From Verrucomicrobiota bacterium (lineage in GTDB: Bacteria; Verrucomicrobiota; Verrucomicrobiia; Methylacidiphilales; Verrucolacustridaceae), in contig RGGS01000068.1 of assembly GCA_010024525.1 (NCBI GenBank), positions 1-6,776 of the forward strand: a stretch of 6,776 nt of DNA, in the 5' to 3' direction. Every line of letters begins with the position of its first letter. Positions within the stretch are counted from its first letter, which is position 1. A model generated the notes under the pieces. The model was not told the origin of the DNA, searched no databases, and saw only the letters and a program-made list of their open reading frames with translations. This document shows positions 1 through 6,417 of the stretch, piece by piece. The position numbers were made by a program, and so were the translations under genes.

Positions 1-711
1 CAGGTCGCCGCTGGGATGCTGGCTCATCATGCCGTTGCCATGCAGGCTGGCGTGGGTACCGTGCAGCTCCAGGCCGGTTGCTGCGTAGGGTGTGTTAAAG
101 CCCTGATGGCTGGAAGCCGTGACCCCGCTGGCAAAGTGCCAAACCGACATGGCGTTGTCTTCCAGGCCATGGGCCATGCCGCTGTTGCTGACCATGGCGC
201 AGACTTCTACCGGGTATTCGCCCAGCAAAAATGCCAGTGAATCGGCGTTGTGGACCACGATGTCCAGCACCACGCCGCCACCCGCGGTCGGGTTGTCCAG
301 TCGCCAGCCCTGCAGATGGACCGGCAGATACACCGAATGCTGCATGCGCGCTGCGACCAGCTTGCCTAAGGTACCCGCGCGCAGGTGTTCGCGCATCACG
401 CGGTGGGGGCCGTTGTGGCGCAGGTGGTGGTTGGTGCCCATCACCACGCCCGCTTTGCGGCAGGCTTGGACCATACGGATGGCGGCCTCCAGGCTCGTAG
501 CCAGAGGTTTTTCGCACAGCACATGGCAACCCTGCGCAGCGGCAAACAAGGTGGATGCTTCGTGTTTCTCGTTGGTGCTGGAGATGTATACCGCGTCCAC
601 GCCGAGCGCGGGGTAGGCTTTTTCATCCGTCAAAGCGTGGGCAATCCCATGTTTGGTGGCAAAGTCTTTAGCGCGCTGCAGGTCGCCCGAGACCGCGACG
701 AGATCTGCCGC
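1..711 (-). CDS. Gfo/Idh/MocA oxidoreductase, 1,5-anhydro-D-fructose reductase-like (fragment, both ends missing)
   Basis: NAD(P)-dependent sugar dehydrogenase of the Gfo/Idh/MocA family. The open frame on the minus strand runs off the left edge. Reading leftwards from about 711 it begins at the second Rossmann strand (ADLVAV, then QRAKDFATKHGI) and continues through VDAVYISSTNEKH, VLCEKPLA (catalytic-type Lys at 508-510), VMGTNHHLRH, HLQGWRLDN, AGGGVVLDI and DIVVHNAD (Asp at 262-264, His at 250-252), to GLELHGTHASL. The order and wording match 1,5-anhydro-D-fructose reductase closely, with the EKP lysine and the D-x3-H pair expected at the active site. The family is usually about 330 residues; about 237 are visible. 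The N-terminal ~25 residues with the GxGxxG-type motif are absent: the frame stays open upstream (KENGKNLRGGDLF) but that stretch is antisense to the next gene and has no Rossmann start. Codon choice (CTG, AGC, GTG) differs from the genes to the right. The exact substrate is uncertain. Confidence 0.85.
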
Positions 712-735
712 GAACTCTCCCGCTCCCGCACGCTC
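690..735. other. Probable chimeric or rearrangement junction between two 5'-truncated genes
   Basis: The dehydrogenase (minus strand) loses family resemblance to the right of about 711. The kinase (plus strand) loses it to the left of about 697-730. Both are missing N-terminal parts that should extend across this point in opposite directions, so neither gene can be intact here. No insertion sequence, inverted repeat or target duplication is visible. A GATC lies at 702-705, inside the AGATCT at 701-706, exactly where both reading frames could join. That may be chance. Codon style changes across the point. I infer a chimeric join or a deletion/inversion end; the sequence alone cannot say which. 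Confidence 0.6.
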
Positions 736-1182
736 CACTCCAAAAAGATCCCCACCCCGGAGATTCTTGCCGTTCTCTTTTACCCTGCCGGCTGCTTTCT
801 CCGCATCGATGTCGTTACCGCGGCCGTTCCGGAGGCCCGCGACTTGGTCAGCTTCCTTTCCAGCCGACCGACGATCATCCAGAGAAAATCCGCCTGGGTC
901 GCCATTCGTGCACTCTTTCTCAAACTTCGTCAGCACGGAGTTCACCACCCGGACTTGAATGCCCGAAACATTCTTTTGTCGCGGCGCGCCAAGGGTTCCT
1001 GGCAGGCGTGGCTCCTGGATGTCGACGCCGTAACAATCGGAACACCCGGGACCGTCCAAACCGACACCGCCAACCGGAACCGACTCCTGCGCTCTCTTTT
1101 CAAACGGTCCCGCCTCGGAGATTTGGGCATGGAAGAGGCTGGGGTTCGGGTCCTCTGGCGCGAACTCTTTCCCTCACGATGA
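691..1182 (+). CDS. Kdo/LPS kinase, KdkA/WaaP/InaA family (5'-truncated)
   Basis: Protein-kinase-like enzyme that would phosphorylate Kdo or heptose in the LPS inner core at the cytoplasmic face of the inner membrane. Recognisable sequence starts around HSKKIPTPEILAV (just after 730), followed by a substrate-lobe region ending ARDLVSFL, the catalytic loop HHPDLNARNILL (Asp 952-954, Asn 967-969) and the metal-binding LLDVD (Asp 1018-1020). The C-terminus NRNRLLRSLFKR resembles the end of KdkA-type kinases, where an R-x-N-x-x-R-L-x-R-S-L-x-K pattern is usual. The family is about 220-250 residues; roughly 160 are convincing here, so the glycine-rich N-lobe with the ATP-binding lysine is missing. 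The frame stays open to an ATG at 385, but that part is antisense to the dehydrogenase fragment and is not kinase. An in-frame ATG at 649 would not restore the N-lobe either. The last bases overlap the heptosyltransferase start (ATGA), supporting a shared LPS role. Whether the substrate is Kdo or heptose cannot be told. Confidence 0.75.
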   Translation, partial: DRDEICRELSRSRTLHSKKIPTPEILAVLFYPAGCFLRIDVVTAAVPEARDLVSFLSSRPTIIQRKSAWVAIRALFLKLRQHGVHHPDLNARNILLSRRAKGSWQAWLLDVDAVTIGTPGTVQTDTANRNRLLRSLFKRSRLGDLGMEEAGVRVLWRELFPSR

Positions 1183-2216
1183 AACTTCCTCCCCATCCCC
1201 GCATCGCCATCGTCCTCCTGAGTGCCGTAGGGGATGTGGTACATGCCCTGCCGGTGGTCAACGCCATCAAGCGTCATCGCCCTCAATCGAATATTACCTG
1301 GCTGCTGCAGGACGCCGGAGCGGCCTTGCTACAGGGACATCCTGCCGTGGATGAGATTCTGCTTTTTCAGCGCAAGGCCGGTGTTGCCGGATTCGTCAAA
1401 ATGGCAATGGAACTCGCTGAAAGGCCTTTCGACGTGGTCCTCGATCTCCAGTGCTATTTCAAGGCCACCGTCCTGACCGCCCTGTGCCGTGCCCCCATCA
1501 AGATTGGTCTCGATCCGTCGCGAGCCCGTGAGTTCAACTGGCTGGCCAATAACCGCCATCTTCCCGCCCGACCGGTCAATCATGTGCAAGAACACTTTCT
1601 CGAGTTTCTCGACTATCTGGAAATTCCCCGGGAACCGGTCGAATGGAATCTTGGCCCTTGGCCGGAGGAACGGGATTGGCAGAAACATTTTTTCCGCACC
1701 CTTCCGCAACCGCGTGTCGCCTTGGTCGCAGGCACGAGCAATCCCCGCAAAGATTGGATTCCGGAGAACTGGGTCCGGCTGAACGATGCCCTGCAGGAAC
1801 AGTTTGGCCTCACCACCGTTCTAGTGGGCGCCAAGTCCGCAAGGGAAACGGCCTTGGGACAAAAAATGGCAGCCGAGTGCCGTCATCCCCCGGTCAACGC
1901 TCTGGGCTCAGGATTGCGGCGCTTGGTAGCGCTGCTTGATGGCTGTGATCTGGTGATCTCCCCGGACACCGGCCCCCTTCACCTGGCGGGGGCTTTGGGG
2001 AAACCGGTCATCGGCCTGTATGGTTACAACAGCCCGGCCCGGGTCGGACCCTGGCCCCAGGAAACCCGTCTCCTGATCGATGCTTTTCACGATCCCGGTG
2101 AACAGCCCCAGATGACCTTTCAACACCGGTCCGGGAGAATGTCCCGAATCACCGTCGAGGATGTGCTGGCCAAGGTGGAGATCTGGAAAAAAGAATTCTT
2201 TCAAAAACGAAAGTAG
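1179..2216 (+). CDS. GT9 family ADP-heptose:LPS heptosyltransferase
   Basis: Glycosyltransferase family 9 enzyme that would transfer heptose from ADP-heptose to the growing LPS inner core on the cytoplasmic side of the inner membrane. At 345 residues it has normal family length. The start SAVGDVVHALP (Asp19) matches the N-terminal motif with the catalytic Asp of WaaC. AGTSNPRKDWIPENW carries Lys191 at the place of the conserved phosphate-contacting Lys. SPDTGPLHLAGALGKPVIGLYG (from Ser261 to Gly282, with Asp263, Thr264, Gly265 and His268) is the nucleotide-sugar binding signature. The ATG at 1179 overlaps the kinase TGA as ATGA, and no Shine-Dalgarno is obvious, so translation is probably coupled. 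The frame is open further upstream (to 1008), but those residues are antisense-like shadow of the kinase and precede the true N-terminal motif. The 3' end overlaps the convergent porin by 16 bases. It resembles heptosyltransferase I more than III, but the exact acceptor is not certain. Confidence 0.93.
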   Translation: MKLPPHPRIAIVLLSAVGDVVHALPVVNAIKRHRPQSNITWLLQDAGAALLQGHPAVDEILLFQRKAGVAGFVKMAMELAERPFDVVLDLQCYFKATVLTALCRAPIKIGLDPSRAREFNWLANNRHLPARPVNHVQEHFLEFLDYLEIPREPVEWNLGPWPEERDWQKHFFRTLPQPRVALVAGTSNPRKDWIPENWVRLNDALQEQFGLTTVLVGAKSARETALGQKMAAECRHPPVNALGSGLRRLVALLDGCDLVISPDTGPLHLAGALGKPVIGLYGYNSPARVGPWPQETRLLIDAFHDPGEQPQMTFQHRSGRMSRITVEDVLAKVEIWKKEFFQKRK

Positions 2217-3493
2217 ATTTCCGTGGCCAAAGTCCAAAGCGAGTTGGAGGCCGGCGGATATAGCGGTACGTCCAGAATGTTCTGGTTGGAGTCAGCGGAC
2301 AGGGTGGTTCCCGCACCCCAGGCCAAGCGACCCTCCCCCCGCCAGACCAACTGTTCCGTGATTTTGACCGCTAAGGTCAGAGTATAATCGTAATAATCTC
2401 CGCCGCTAAACCGGGTGGTTTTGGGGAGAACGTAGTTGCTGGTGTGCACGTACTCGGCTCTGCCGGTCAGCGTGACGGGTTCCATCAGGGTCCAGGTGGA
2501 ATACAGCCCGGTGGTCACATACGTGGTCGGCGCCTCGACGCCGGGGTCCCCCGTCCCCGAACCTCCGGTCAGATCGAATGTCAGATTCCAGTCCCCCGAG
2601 GCAAAAGACGGGGACCACTGACCGATCAGATTCCAGGCATAATACAAATTCTGATCGATTGAGACCCGCGCATTGGCCCCGTGGGTTCCCCACGGGGTGA
2701 TATAAAATCCCGGCTGGAGGCAGGCGTTCCCCTGAGGGTTTTGGATTTTGGCGTAGCTCATCACGCTGATCTCATCCCCGACCCCAAAACTTCCGAGGTC
2801 GTTGCTTTCTCCTGAACAATTGGCGACCCCGGCGGCAATGTCAAAGAGCGGATATGGGCTGAAAATGGCCAGCCAACCAACATTGTCCTGGGGCATGAAA
2901 GCATCGGCGATGCCAAAGGTGATGCAGGGATTGTCGGGTCGCCAAATGGTTTCATAACCAATGATCGCCTGAAACTTTCCCACCCACATTTCCATTTGGG
3001 CATCCGGAACCCAAAACTTGGCGAAGGCCTCCCCGAGATAGATAGAACTGCTGTCTGGTCCCCCGGGGGAGTTCGCGGTTCCGGCGGATGCGTAGTACGT
3101 GGCATCCTCGCCCAACATCACGCCAACCTGCAGTCCGGCCTCCAGAGAATTGCTCTTGGTCAAAGGCTTCTCCAGGCGAAGCCATAGGGCGCTAAGATTT
3201 AAATCACCTTGGGGAATCGTATCGGTCGGAAAATCCAGCGGACTCGCAGCTGACCCGGGCCCAAAGTTATAAAGGTAGGTACCATCGACATAACCGGTCA
3301 GCTTCAAGTCTGCTTCTCGGGACGGTGGAGTTTCCGCGATCTGTGCTTCCCGAACCTCCCTTTCAGGCTCCGCCTGGCTTTCGGGAGAAGCCATTTGGGC
3401 ATGGGACCATCGGCCGGCGAAAAGCACCGCCAAAACCACAAGACCGAACTGGACGATCAGGGTTCTTCTTTCTACCTTCTGACCATGAGTCAT
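2201..3493 (-). CDS. Outer-membrane beta-barrel porin, OmpL-like (bbp2) type
   Basis: Predicted outer-membrane channel of 430 residues. The N-terminus is a signal peptide: basic KVERR, a hydrophobic core at residues 11-27, and a probable cut after SHA (residue 32). A short Glu/Pro-rich linker follows (about 35-60), then the barrel, starting LKLTGYVDGTYLYNF. WVGKFQAIIGYETIW and the following NPCITFG are close to the conserved 'GKF-x-x-x-x-GyE...Np' region of the putative beta-barrel porin-2 family. Alternating aromatic and polar strands continue to the C-terminus EIYFRF, whose final Phe is the usual BAM recognition signal. Three Cys lie in the barrel half (NPCI, ANCS, NACL). The start codon overlaps the divergent start of the small secreted protein by 9 bases, and the stop lies inside the heptosyltransferase. 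No good Shine-Dalgarno precedes the ATG; the next Met (34) would delete the signal peptide, so the start at 3493 is preferred. The transported solute is unknown. Confidence 0.9.
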   Translation of the reverse strand: MTHGQKVERRTLIVQFGLVVLAVLFAGRWSHAQMASPESQAEPEREVREAQIAETPPSREADLKLTGYVDGTYLYNFGPGSAASPLDFPTDTIPQGDLNLSALWLRLEKPLTKSNSLEAGLQVGVMLGEDATYYASAGTANSPGGPDSSSIYLGEAFAKFWVPDAQMEMWVGKFQAIIGYETIWRPDNPCITFGIADAFMPQDNVGWLAIFSPYPLFDIAAGVANCSGESNDLGSFGVGDEISVMSYAKIQNPQGNACLQPGFYITPWGTHGANARVSIDQNLYYAWNLIGQWSPSFASGDWNLTFDLTGGSGTGDPGVEAPTTYVTTGLYSTWTLMEPVTLTGRAEYVHTSNYVLPKTTRFSGGDYYDYTLTLAVKITEQLVWRGEGRLAWGAGTTLSADSNQNILDVPLYPPASNSLWTLATEIYFRF

Positions 3494-3781
3494 ATTTTAC
3501 GGATCTTAGCGCTGCTCTTTTTGGCGGTCACGCTGCATGCTCAGCCGGCCACTGAAGTGAAGAGGTTTGAATCGGATACAGACTGCATGTCCAAGGAAGA
3601 AGTTGTTCGCTACATGGGTCGACGCCCCGATAACGAAATCACTCCACATCTTTGGCGTTATCTGGGTAGCTGGACCAACTCCGAGACCATGGACTCCTAC
3701 AACTGTGTCGATCTCTCTTTTGGCATGCTGACGGACTCCCATAAATACGGGGTCATGCGCTACAACTGGGACGTCCAGTAA
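3485..3781 (+). CDS. Small secreted protein, unknown function (weak BamE/SmpA-like look)
   Basis: A 98-residue protein with a clear signal peptide (MSHILRILALLFLAVTLHA, predicted cut after Ala19), so it is probably periplasmic. It has no lipobox Cys. The mature part has two Cys (34 and 74) that could pair in the periplasm, a segment MSKEEVVRYMGRRPDNE followed by an aromatic stretch (LWRYLGSW), and CVDLSFGML. The order 'S/T-K-E-E-V...G-x-P...W-x-Y...L-x-F' loosely recalls the BamE/SmpA fold, but this is a visual resemblance only. I chose the ATG at 3485 because it places the signal peptide at the N-terminus; an upstream in-frame ATG at 3395 would add 30 polar residues antisense to the porin. 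The first 9 bases overlap the porin start on the other strand, and no Shine-Dalgarno is visible. It could be a spurious frame, but the signal peptide and the well-formed mature part argue that it is real. Confidence 0.6.
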   Translation: MSHILRILALLFLAVTLHAQPATEVKRFESDTDCMSKEEVVRYMGRRPDNEITPHLWRYLGSWTNSETMDSYNCVDLSFGMLTDSHKYGVMRYNWDVQ

Positions 3782-3806
3782 CACCCCGATTTCCCGTCCT
3801 GGGGGG

Positions 3807-4064
3807 CTAGCGGTAGAGATCTTTCCGCAGGTGACCGCGGCAAAGACGAAATAGATAAACCAACAGCGGAAAGCTGAGCAGAGTCAATCCAGCCCCCAGG
3901 ATATCTTTTCGAAAGCCCTCTCCCACCATCAGACTGATCACCTCCCACAGTACAGCCAAAAGTCCAAAGAAACCAAAGAACAAGGATAAGGGTAGGAAGA
4001 TTCGCCTAAAATCCTCCGCCTCTTGCCGCCGCTTAAGGCGATTGTCCCGATGGGAAAGATTCAC
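3807..4064 (-). CDS. Small two-helix inner-membrane protein, unknown function
   Basis: An 85-residue protein that I do not recognise. The N-terminal 21 residues are strongly charged and basic (RLKRRQEAEDFRR). They are followed by a hydrophobic helix at about 22-47 (rich in Phe and Leu), a short loop GEGFRKD, a second helix at about 54-75, and a basic tail RGHLRKDLYR. By the positive-inside rule both ends should be cytoplasmic. The start is GTG at 4062-4064; an in-frame TAA lies two codons upstream and no other start exists before the first helix, so the start is well fixed if the gene is real. Ribosome binding is weak (GGTAAG about 10-15 bases upstream). The gene lies 82 bases downstream of the cyclase on the same strand and may be a trailing member of that operon. 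It converges with the small secreted gene across 25 bases. Confidence 0.6.
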   Translation of the reverse strand: MNLSHRDNRLKRRQEAEDFRRIFLPLSLFFGFFGLLAVLWEVISLMVGEGFRKDILGAGLTLLSFPLLVYLFRLCRGHLRKDLYR

Positions 4065-4146
4065 GGATTATGACTTACCAGCGAATCACCCAGTTTAGAA
4101 TCCAAAGATTTCTGATCGCCCTTCCCAAGCCGAAAACCAACCCGTC

Positions 4147-6417
4147 CTATTTTTCTTTCATCACCCAAACCCCGTCCCATTTTTCCCCAGGTGGGTTTTT
4201 TTGGAAATAGTCGCAACGCTCCGTGTAAATCTTGCTCAGCTTGTCCCCGGCATGGGCCTTCAAGGCCTCCCCAAAAGCCACCTTGGCCTTGTCCCATTCC
4301 TGTTTGCGGTATTTGGCCAGACCATCCTTGAATTGATTGATGACCTCCATTTGATTGGGAAAGGTGGCATCTGTGTGGTAGTCGAGACACTCAAAGATTA
4401 CCACCGGTTCAGTTTTGCCCTTCACAATCACCCGGTCGGCTTCGCGCATCCGGTAGGTGCCTTTCAGCTTCTTGACCGTCGCATCACTCACCAGCATCTT
4501 GGCTCCGTACTGTTTGCACGCCGTCTCCAACCGCGCGGCCAGATTCACCCCGTCGCCGATCACGGTGTAGTTCATCCGTTTGGGAGACCCGATGTTGCCA
4601 CTGACAATCTCGTCCGTGTTGATTCCCAGCCCCATATCGATGGCCATCATGCCCCGCTCCTTGCGGGCGGCATTGAAACGATCCAACTCCTGCAACATCC
4701 CGATGCCCGCCCTCACCGAGCGATCGGCATCGTCTTCCCGGGGCAAAGGCAATCCGAAGACGGCCATAATCGCGTCTCCGATAAACTTGTCCAACATGCC
4801 CCCCTCTTTCTGCAGGCAGTCCACCATCAGGGTGAAATATTCATTGAGCAGACCTACCGTTCCCTGCGCCCCAAGACTCTCGGTCAGAGTTGTGAAGCTT
4901 CGGACATCGGAGAACAGCACGGAGGCCTCGCTGATATTCCCGCCCAAAACCTCTTTTCCCGTAGCCATCAGCTGGTCTGCGATCGCCGGATCCATGTAGC
5001 GCGCCATCGTGCCCTTCATCCGCTTTTCTTCACTGATATCCTCGATCATCAGCAGGGAACCCAAAGGTTTGTCCTTCACGCTGATCAAGGGAAGCACGCT
5101 CACGTTGGCCGAGGTCTTTTCCCCACCCCATTCCATTTCCGCATCCATCACCAGGGCGGGCTCCTTCGATTCCGCCGTGGAGCGGATCTTTTCCTCGATC
5201 CATGCATTCTTGTCAGCGAAGAACTCACTCGCCTTCTTTTTCAGGATTTCCTTGGCGTTGGTTTTTAGGATGCGATAGCCAGCCTTGTTACAGGTCTGGA
5301 TCACCCCCTCTTCGTTGAGGGTTACGACGGCGTTCGACATGCTCTCCAGCATCGACTCCGAGTAGTTCTTCATGTTCTGGACGTCGTCGAAGAGCTTTGC
5401 ATTCTCCAAGGCCACGGAAACTTGGGCGGTGAAGGCTTTCAGCTTGGCCTCGTCCTCATGGGTGAACGCACCCCCACGTTTGTTCAGCACCTGGGTCGCC
5501 CCGATCACCTTCCCCGCCTTGTTCACCACCGGGGTACAGAGAATGGACCGGGTAAAGAAGCCGGTCTTCTTGTCGAACCCCGGATTGAATCTCAGGTCCG
5601 CATAAGCGTGCTGGATATTGACCGTCTGGCCGGAGGTGAAGACGGCTCCCGCAATGCCCAGATGATTGGGGAAGCGGATCTGGGTGGCTCCGAGTCCCTC
5701 ACCCACTTCGGTGTAGAGTTCGCCGGTCTTCTCATCGTTGATGAAAAGAGTGGAGCGCTCGGCGTGCAACAACCGGGTGATGGTGCGGATAATCTTCGCC
5801 AACAGGTTTCCCAGCTGAATCTCCCCCGAGATTTCCGACACCACCCCGAGAAATTCGGCTTCTTTTGCTTTTTCCTTCTCCGCCAGCTCCAGAAGCAAAC
5901 TCCTCTGCAGGGAAACGGCCGACTGCATGGCCATCGCCTCCAGCAGCTTGAGGTCTTTGGTGGTGAAGTGGGCGGTTTTGGTCCCCTTTCGGTTTAACAC
6001 CTCCACGACTCCGATCAGCTCGCCCCGCACGGTCCGGATAGGGGCGCAGGCGATCGAACGGGTGTGATACCCGGTCTGCTCATCCACGGTTTTATTGAAT
6101 CTCTCGTCTTTGTAGGCGTCCTTCACCACCACCCCTTTGCCCGACTGGAAGACACTTCCGGCAATTCCGGTGTTGTTGAGAATACGGATTTCCCTTTTCA
6201 GGCCCCCGACTGTCACCCGGCTGTAGAGCTCTTGGGTCGAGGGGTCGTTGACAAAAAGCGTTCCCCTCTCCGCTCCGGTGGCCTCCGTGACCAAAGCCAC
6301 CAACGTTTCCAGTTGGTCGTCCAAGGTTTGGCTATCGGCCACCTTCCGGGCTACCTCCAGCAGGATTTTGGCCTCGGCGAGGCTCAACGTGTCGATCGGG
6401 CTCTTACTTTTGGGCAC
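4147..6417 (-). CDS. Class III adenylate cyclase, GAF-GAF-PAS-cyclase-TPR (CyaB1-like)
   Basis: Cytosolic enzyme (756 residues, no membrane helix) that would make cAMP from ATP. Domains: GAF-A about 31-169, GAF-B 203-339, PAS 352-470, cyclase 496-683, and a TPR-like helical pair about 690-728, ending WDGVWVMKEK. The catalytic set is complete: metal-binding Asp504 (LFSDVRSFT) and Asp548 (FIGDAIMAVFG), substrate-selecting Lys544 and Thr618 (NYTVIGD), and Asn625/Arg629 (VNLAAR). A Lys/Thr pair is typical of class IIIb adenylate cyclases. GAF-B has a full NKFDE signature (N312, K313, F318, D322, E323, at 5449-5484); GAF-A has a degenerate form (N142, R143, F151, D155, L156). This order matches Anabaena CyaB1. 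I chose GTG at 6415-6417 because GGAGG lies six bases upstream; an in-frame GTG at 6436-6438 would add seven residues. The start overlaps the upstream coiled-coil gene by 14 bases, suggesting one operon. Guanylate cyclase activity is less likely given Lys544/Thr618. Confidence 0.94.
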   Translation of the reverse strand: MPKSKSPIDTLSLAEAKILLEVARKVADSQTLDDQLETLVALVTEATGAERGTLFVNDPSTQELYSRVTVGGLKREIRILNNTGIAGSVFQSGKGVVVKDAYKDERFNKTVDEQTGYHTRSIACAPIRTVRGELIGVVEVLNRKGTKTAHFTTKDLKLLEAMAMQSAVSLQRSLLLELAEKEKAKEAEFLGVVSEISGEIQLGNLLAKIIRTITRLLHAERSTLFINDEKTGELYTEVGEGLGATQIRFPNHLGIAGAVFTSGQTVNIQHAYADLRFNPGFDKKTGFFTRSILCTPVVNKAGKVIGATQVLNKRGGAFTHEDEAKLKAFTAQVSVALENAKLFDDVQNMKNYSESMLESMSNAVVTLNEEGVIQTCNKAGYRILKTNAKEILKKKASEFFADKNAWIEEKIRSTAESKEPALVMDAEMEWGGEKTSANVSVLPLISVKDKPLGSLLMIEDISEEKRMKGTMARYMDPAIADQLMATGKEVLGGNISEASVLFSDVRSFTTLTESLGAQGTVGLLNEYFTLMVDCLQKEGGMLDKFIGDAIMAVFGLPLPREDDADRSVRAGIGMLQELDRFNAARKERGMMAIDMGLGINTDEIVSGNIGSPKRMNYTVIGDGVNLAARLETACKQYGAKMLVSDATVKKLKGTYRMREADRVIVKGKTEPVVIFECLDYHTDATFPNQMEVINQFKDGLAKYRKQEWDKAKVAFGEALKAHAGDKLSKIYTERCDYFQKNPPGEKWDGVWVMKEK
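5449..5484 (-). other. NKFDE motif in GAF-B of the cyclase
   Basis: The residues read N-K-R-G-G-A-F-T-H-E-D-E, which fits the NKx(n)Fx3DE signature of cyclic-nucleotide-binding GAF domains known from mammalian phosphodiesterases and cyanobacterial CyaB1/CyaB2. Just before it, DKKTGFFTRSILCTP also follows the wording of those GAF domains. This points to cAMP or cGMP binding but does not prove it. Confidence 0.8.

Noticed and set aside
385..690. Upstream extension of the kinase frame to an ATG at 385
   Set aside because: The residues are antisense to the EKP region and neighbours of the dehydrogenase fragment and do not look like a kinase N-lobe.
712..822. Upstream extension of the dehydrogenase frame on the minus strand
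   Set aside because: The frame stays open but shows no GxGxxG-type Rossmann start and lies antisense to recognisable kinase sequence.
3782..3806. Possible terminator between the two convergent small genes
   Set aside because: CCCC and GGGG could pair over a 13-base loop, but the stem is too short and there is no T run.
4065..4146. Possible hairpin or promoter between the cyclase and the small membrane gene
   Set aside because: AGAAATC-TTT-GGATTCT pairs imperfectly, and a CATAAT near the GTG has no -35 partner at the right distance.
4061..4390. Minus-strand open frame of 109 codons over the cyclase 3' end
   Set aside because: Out of frame with the conserved TPR-like tail of the cyclase and of random composition.
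4201..5268. Long open frame of 355 codons on the plus strand
   Set aside because: It is antisense to the PAS and cyclase domains, is rich in His, Gln and Arg in a disordered mix, and has no recognisable motif; the opposite strand encodes a complete enzyme.
5422..5997. Open frame of 191 codons on the plus strand
   Set aside because: Antisense to the GAF domains of the cyclase, with no family resemblance.
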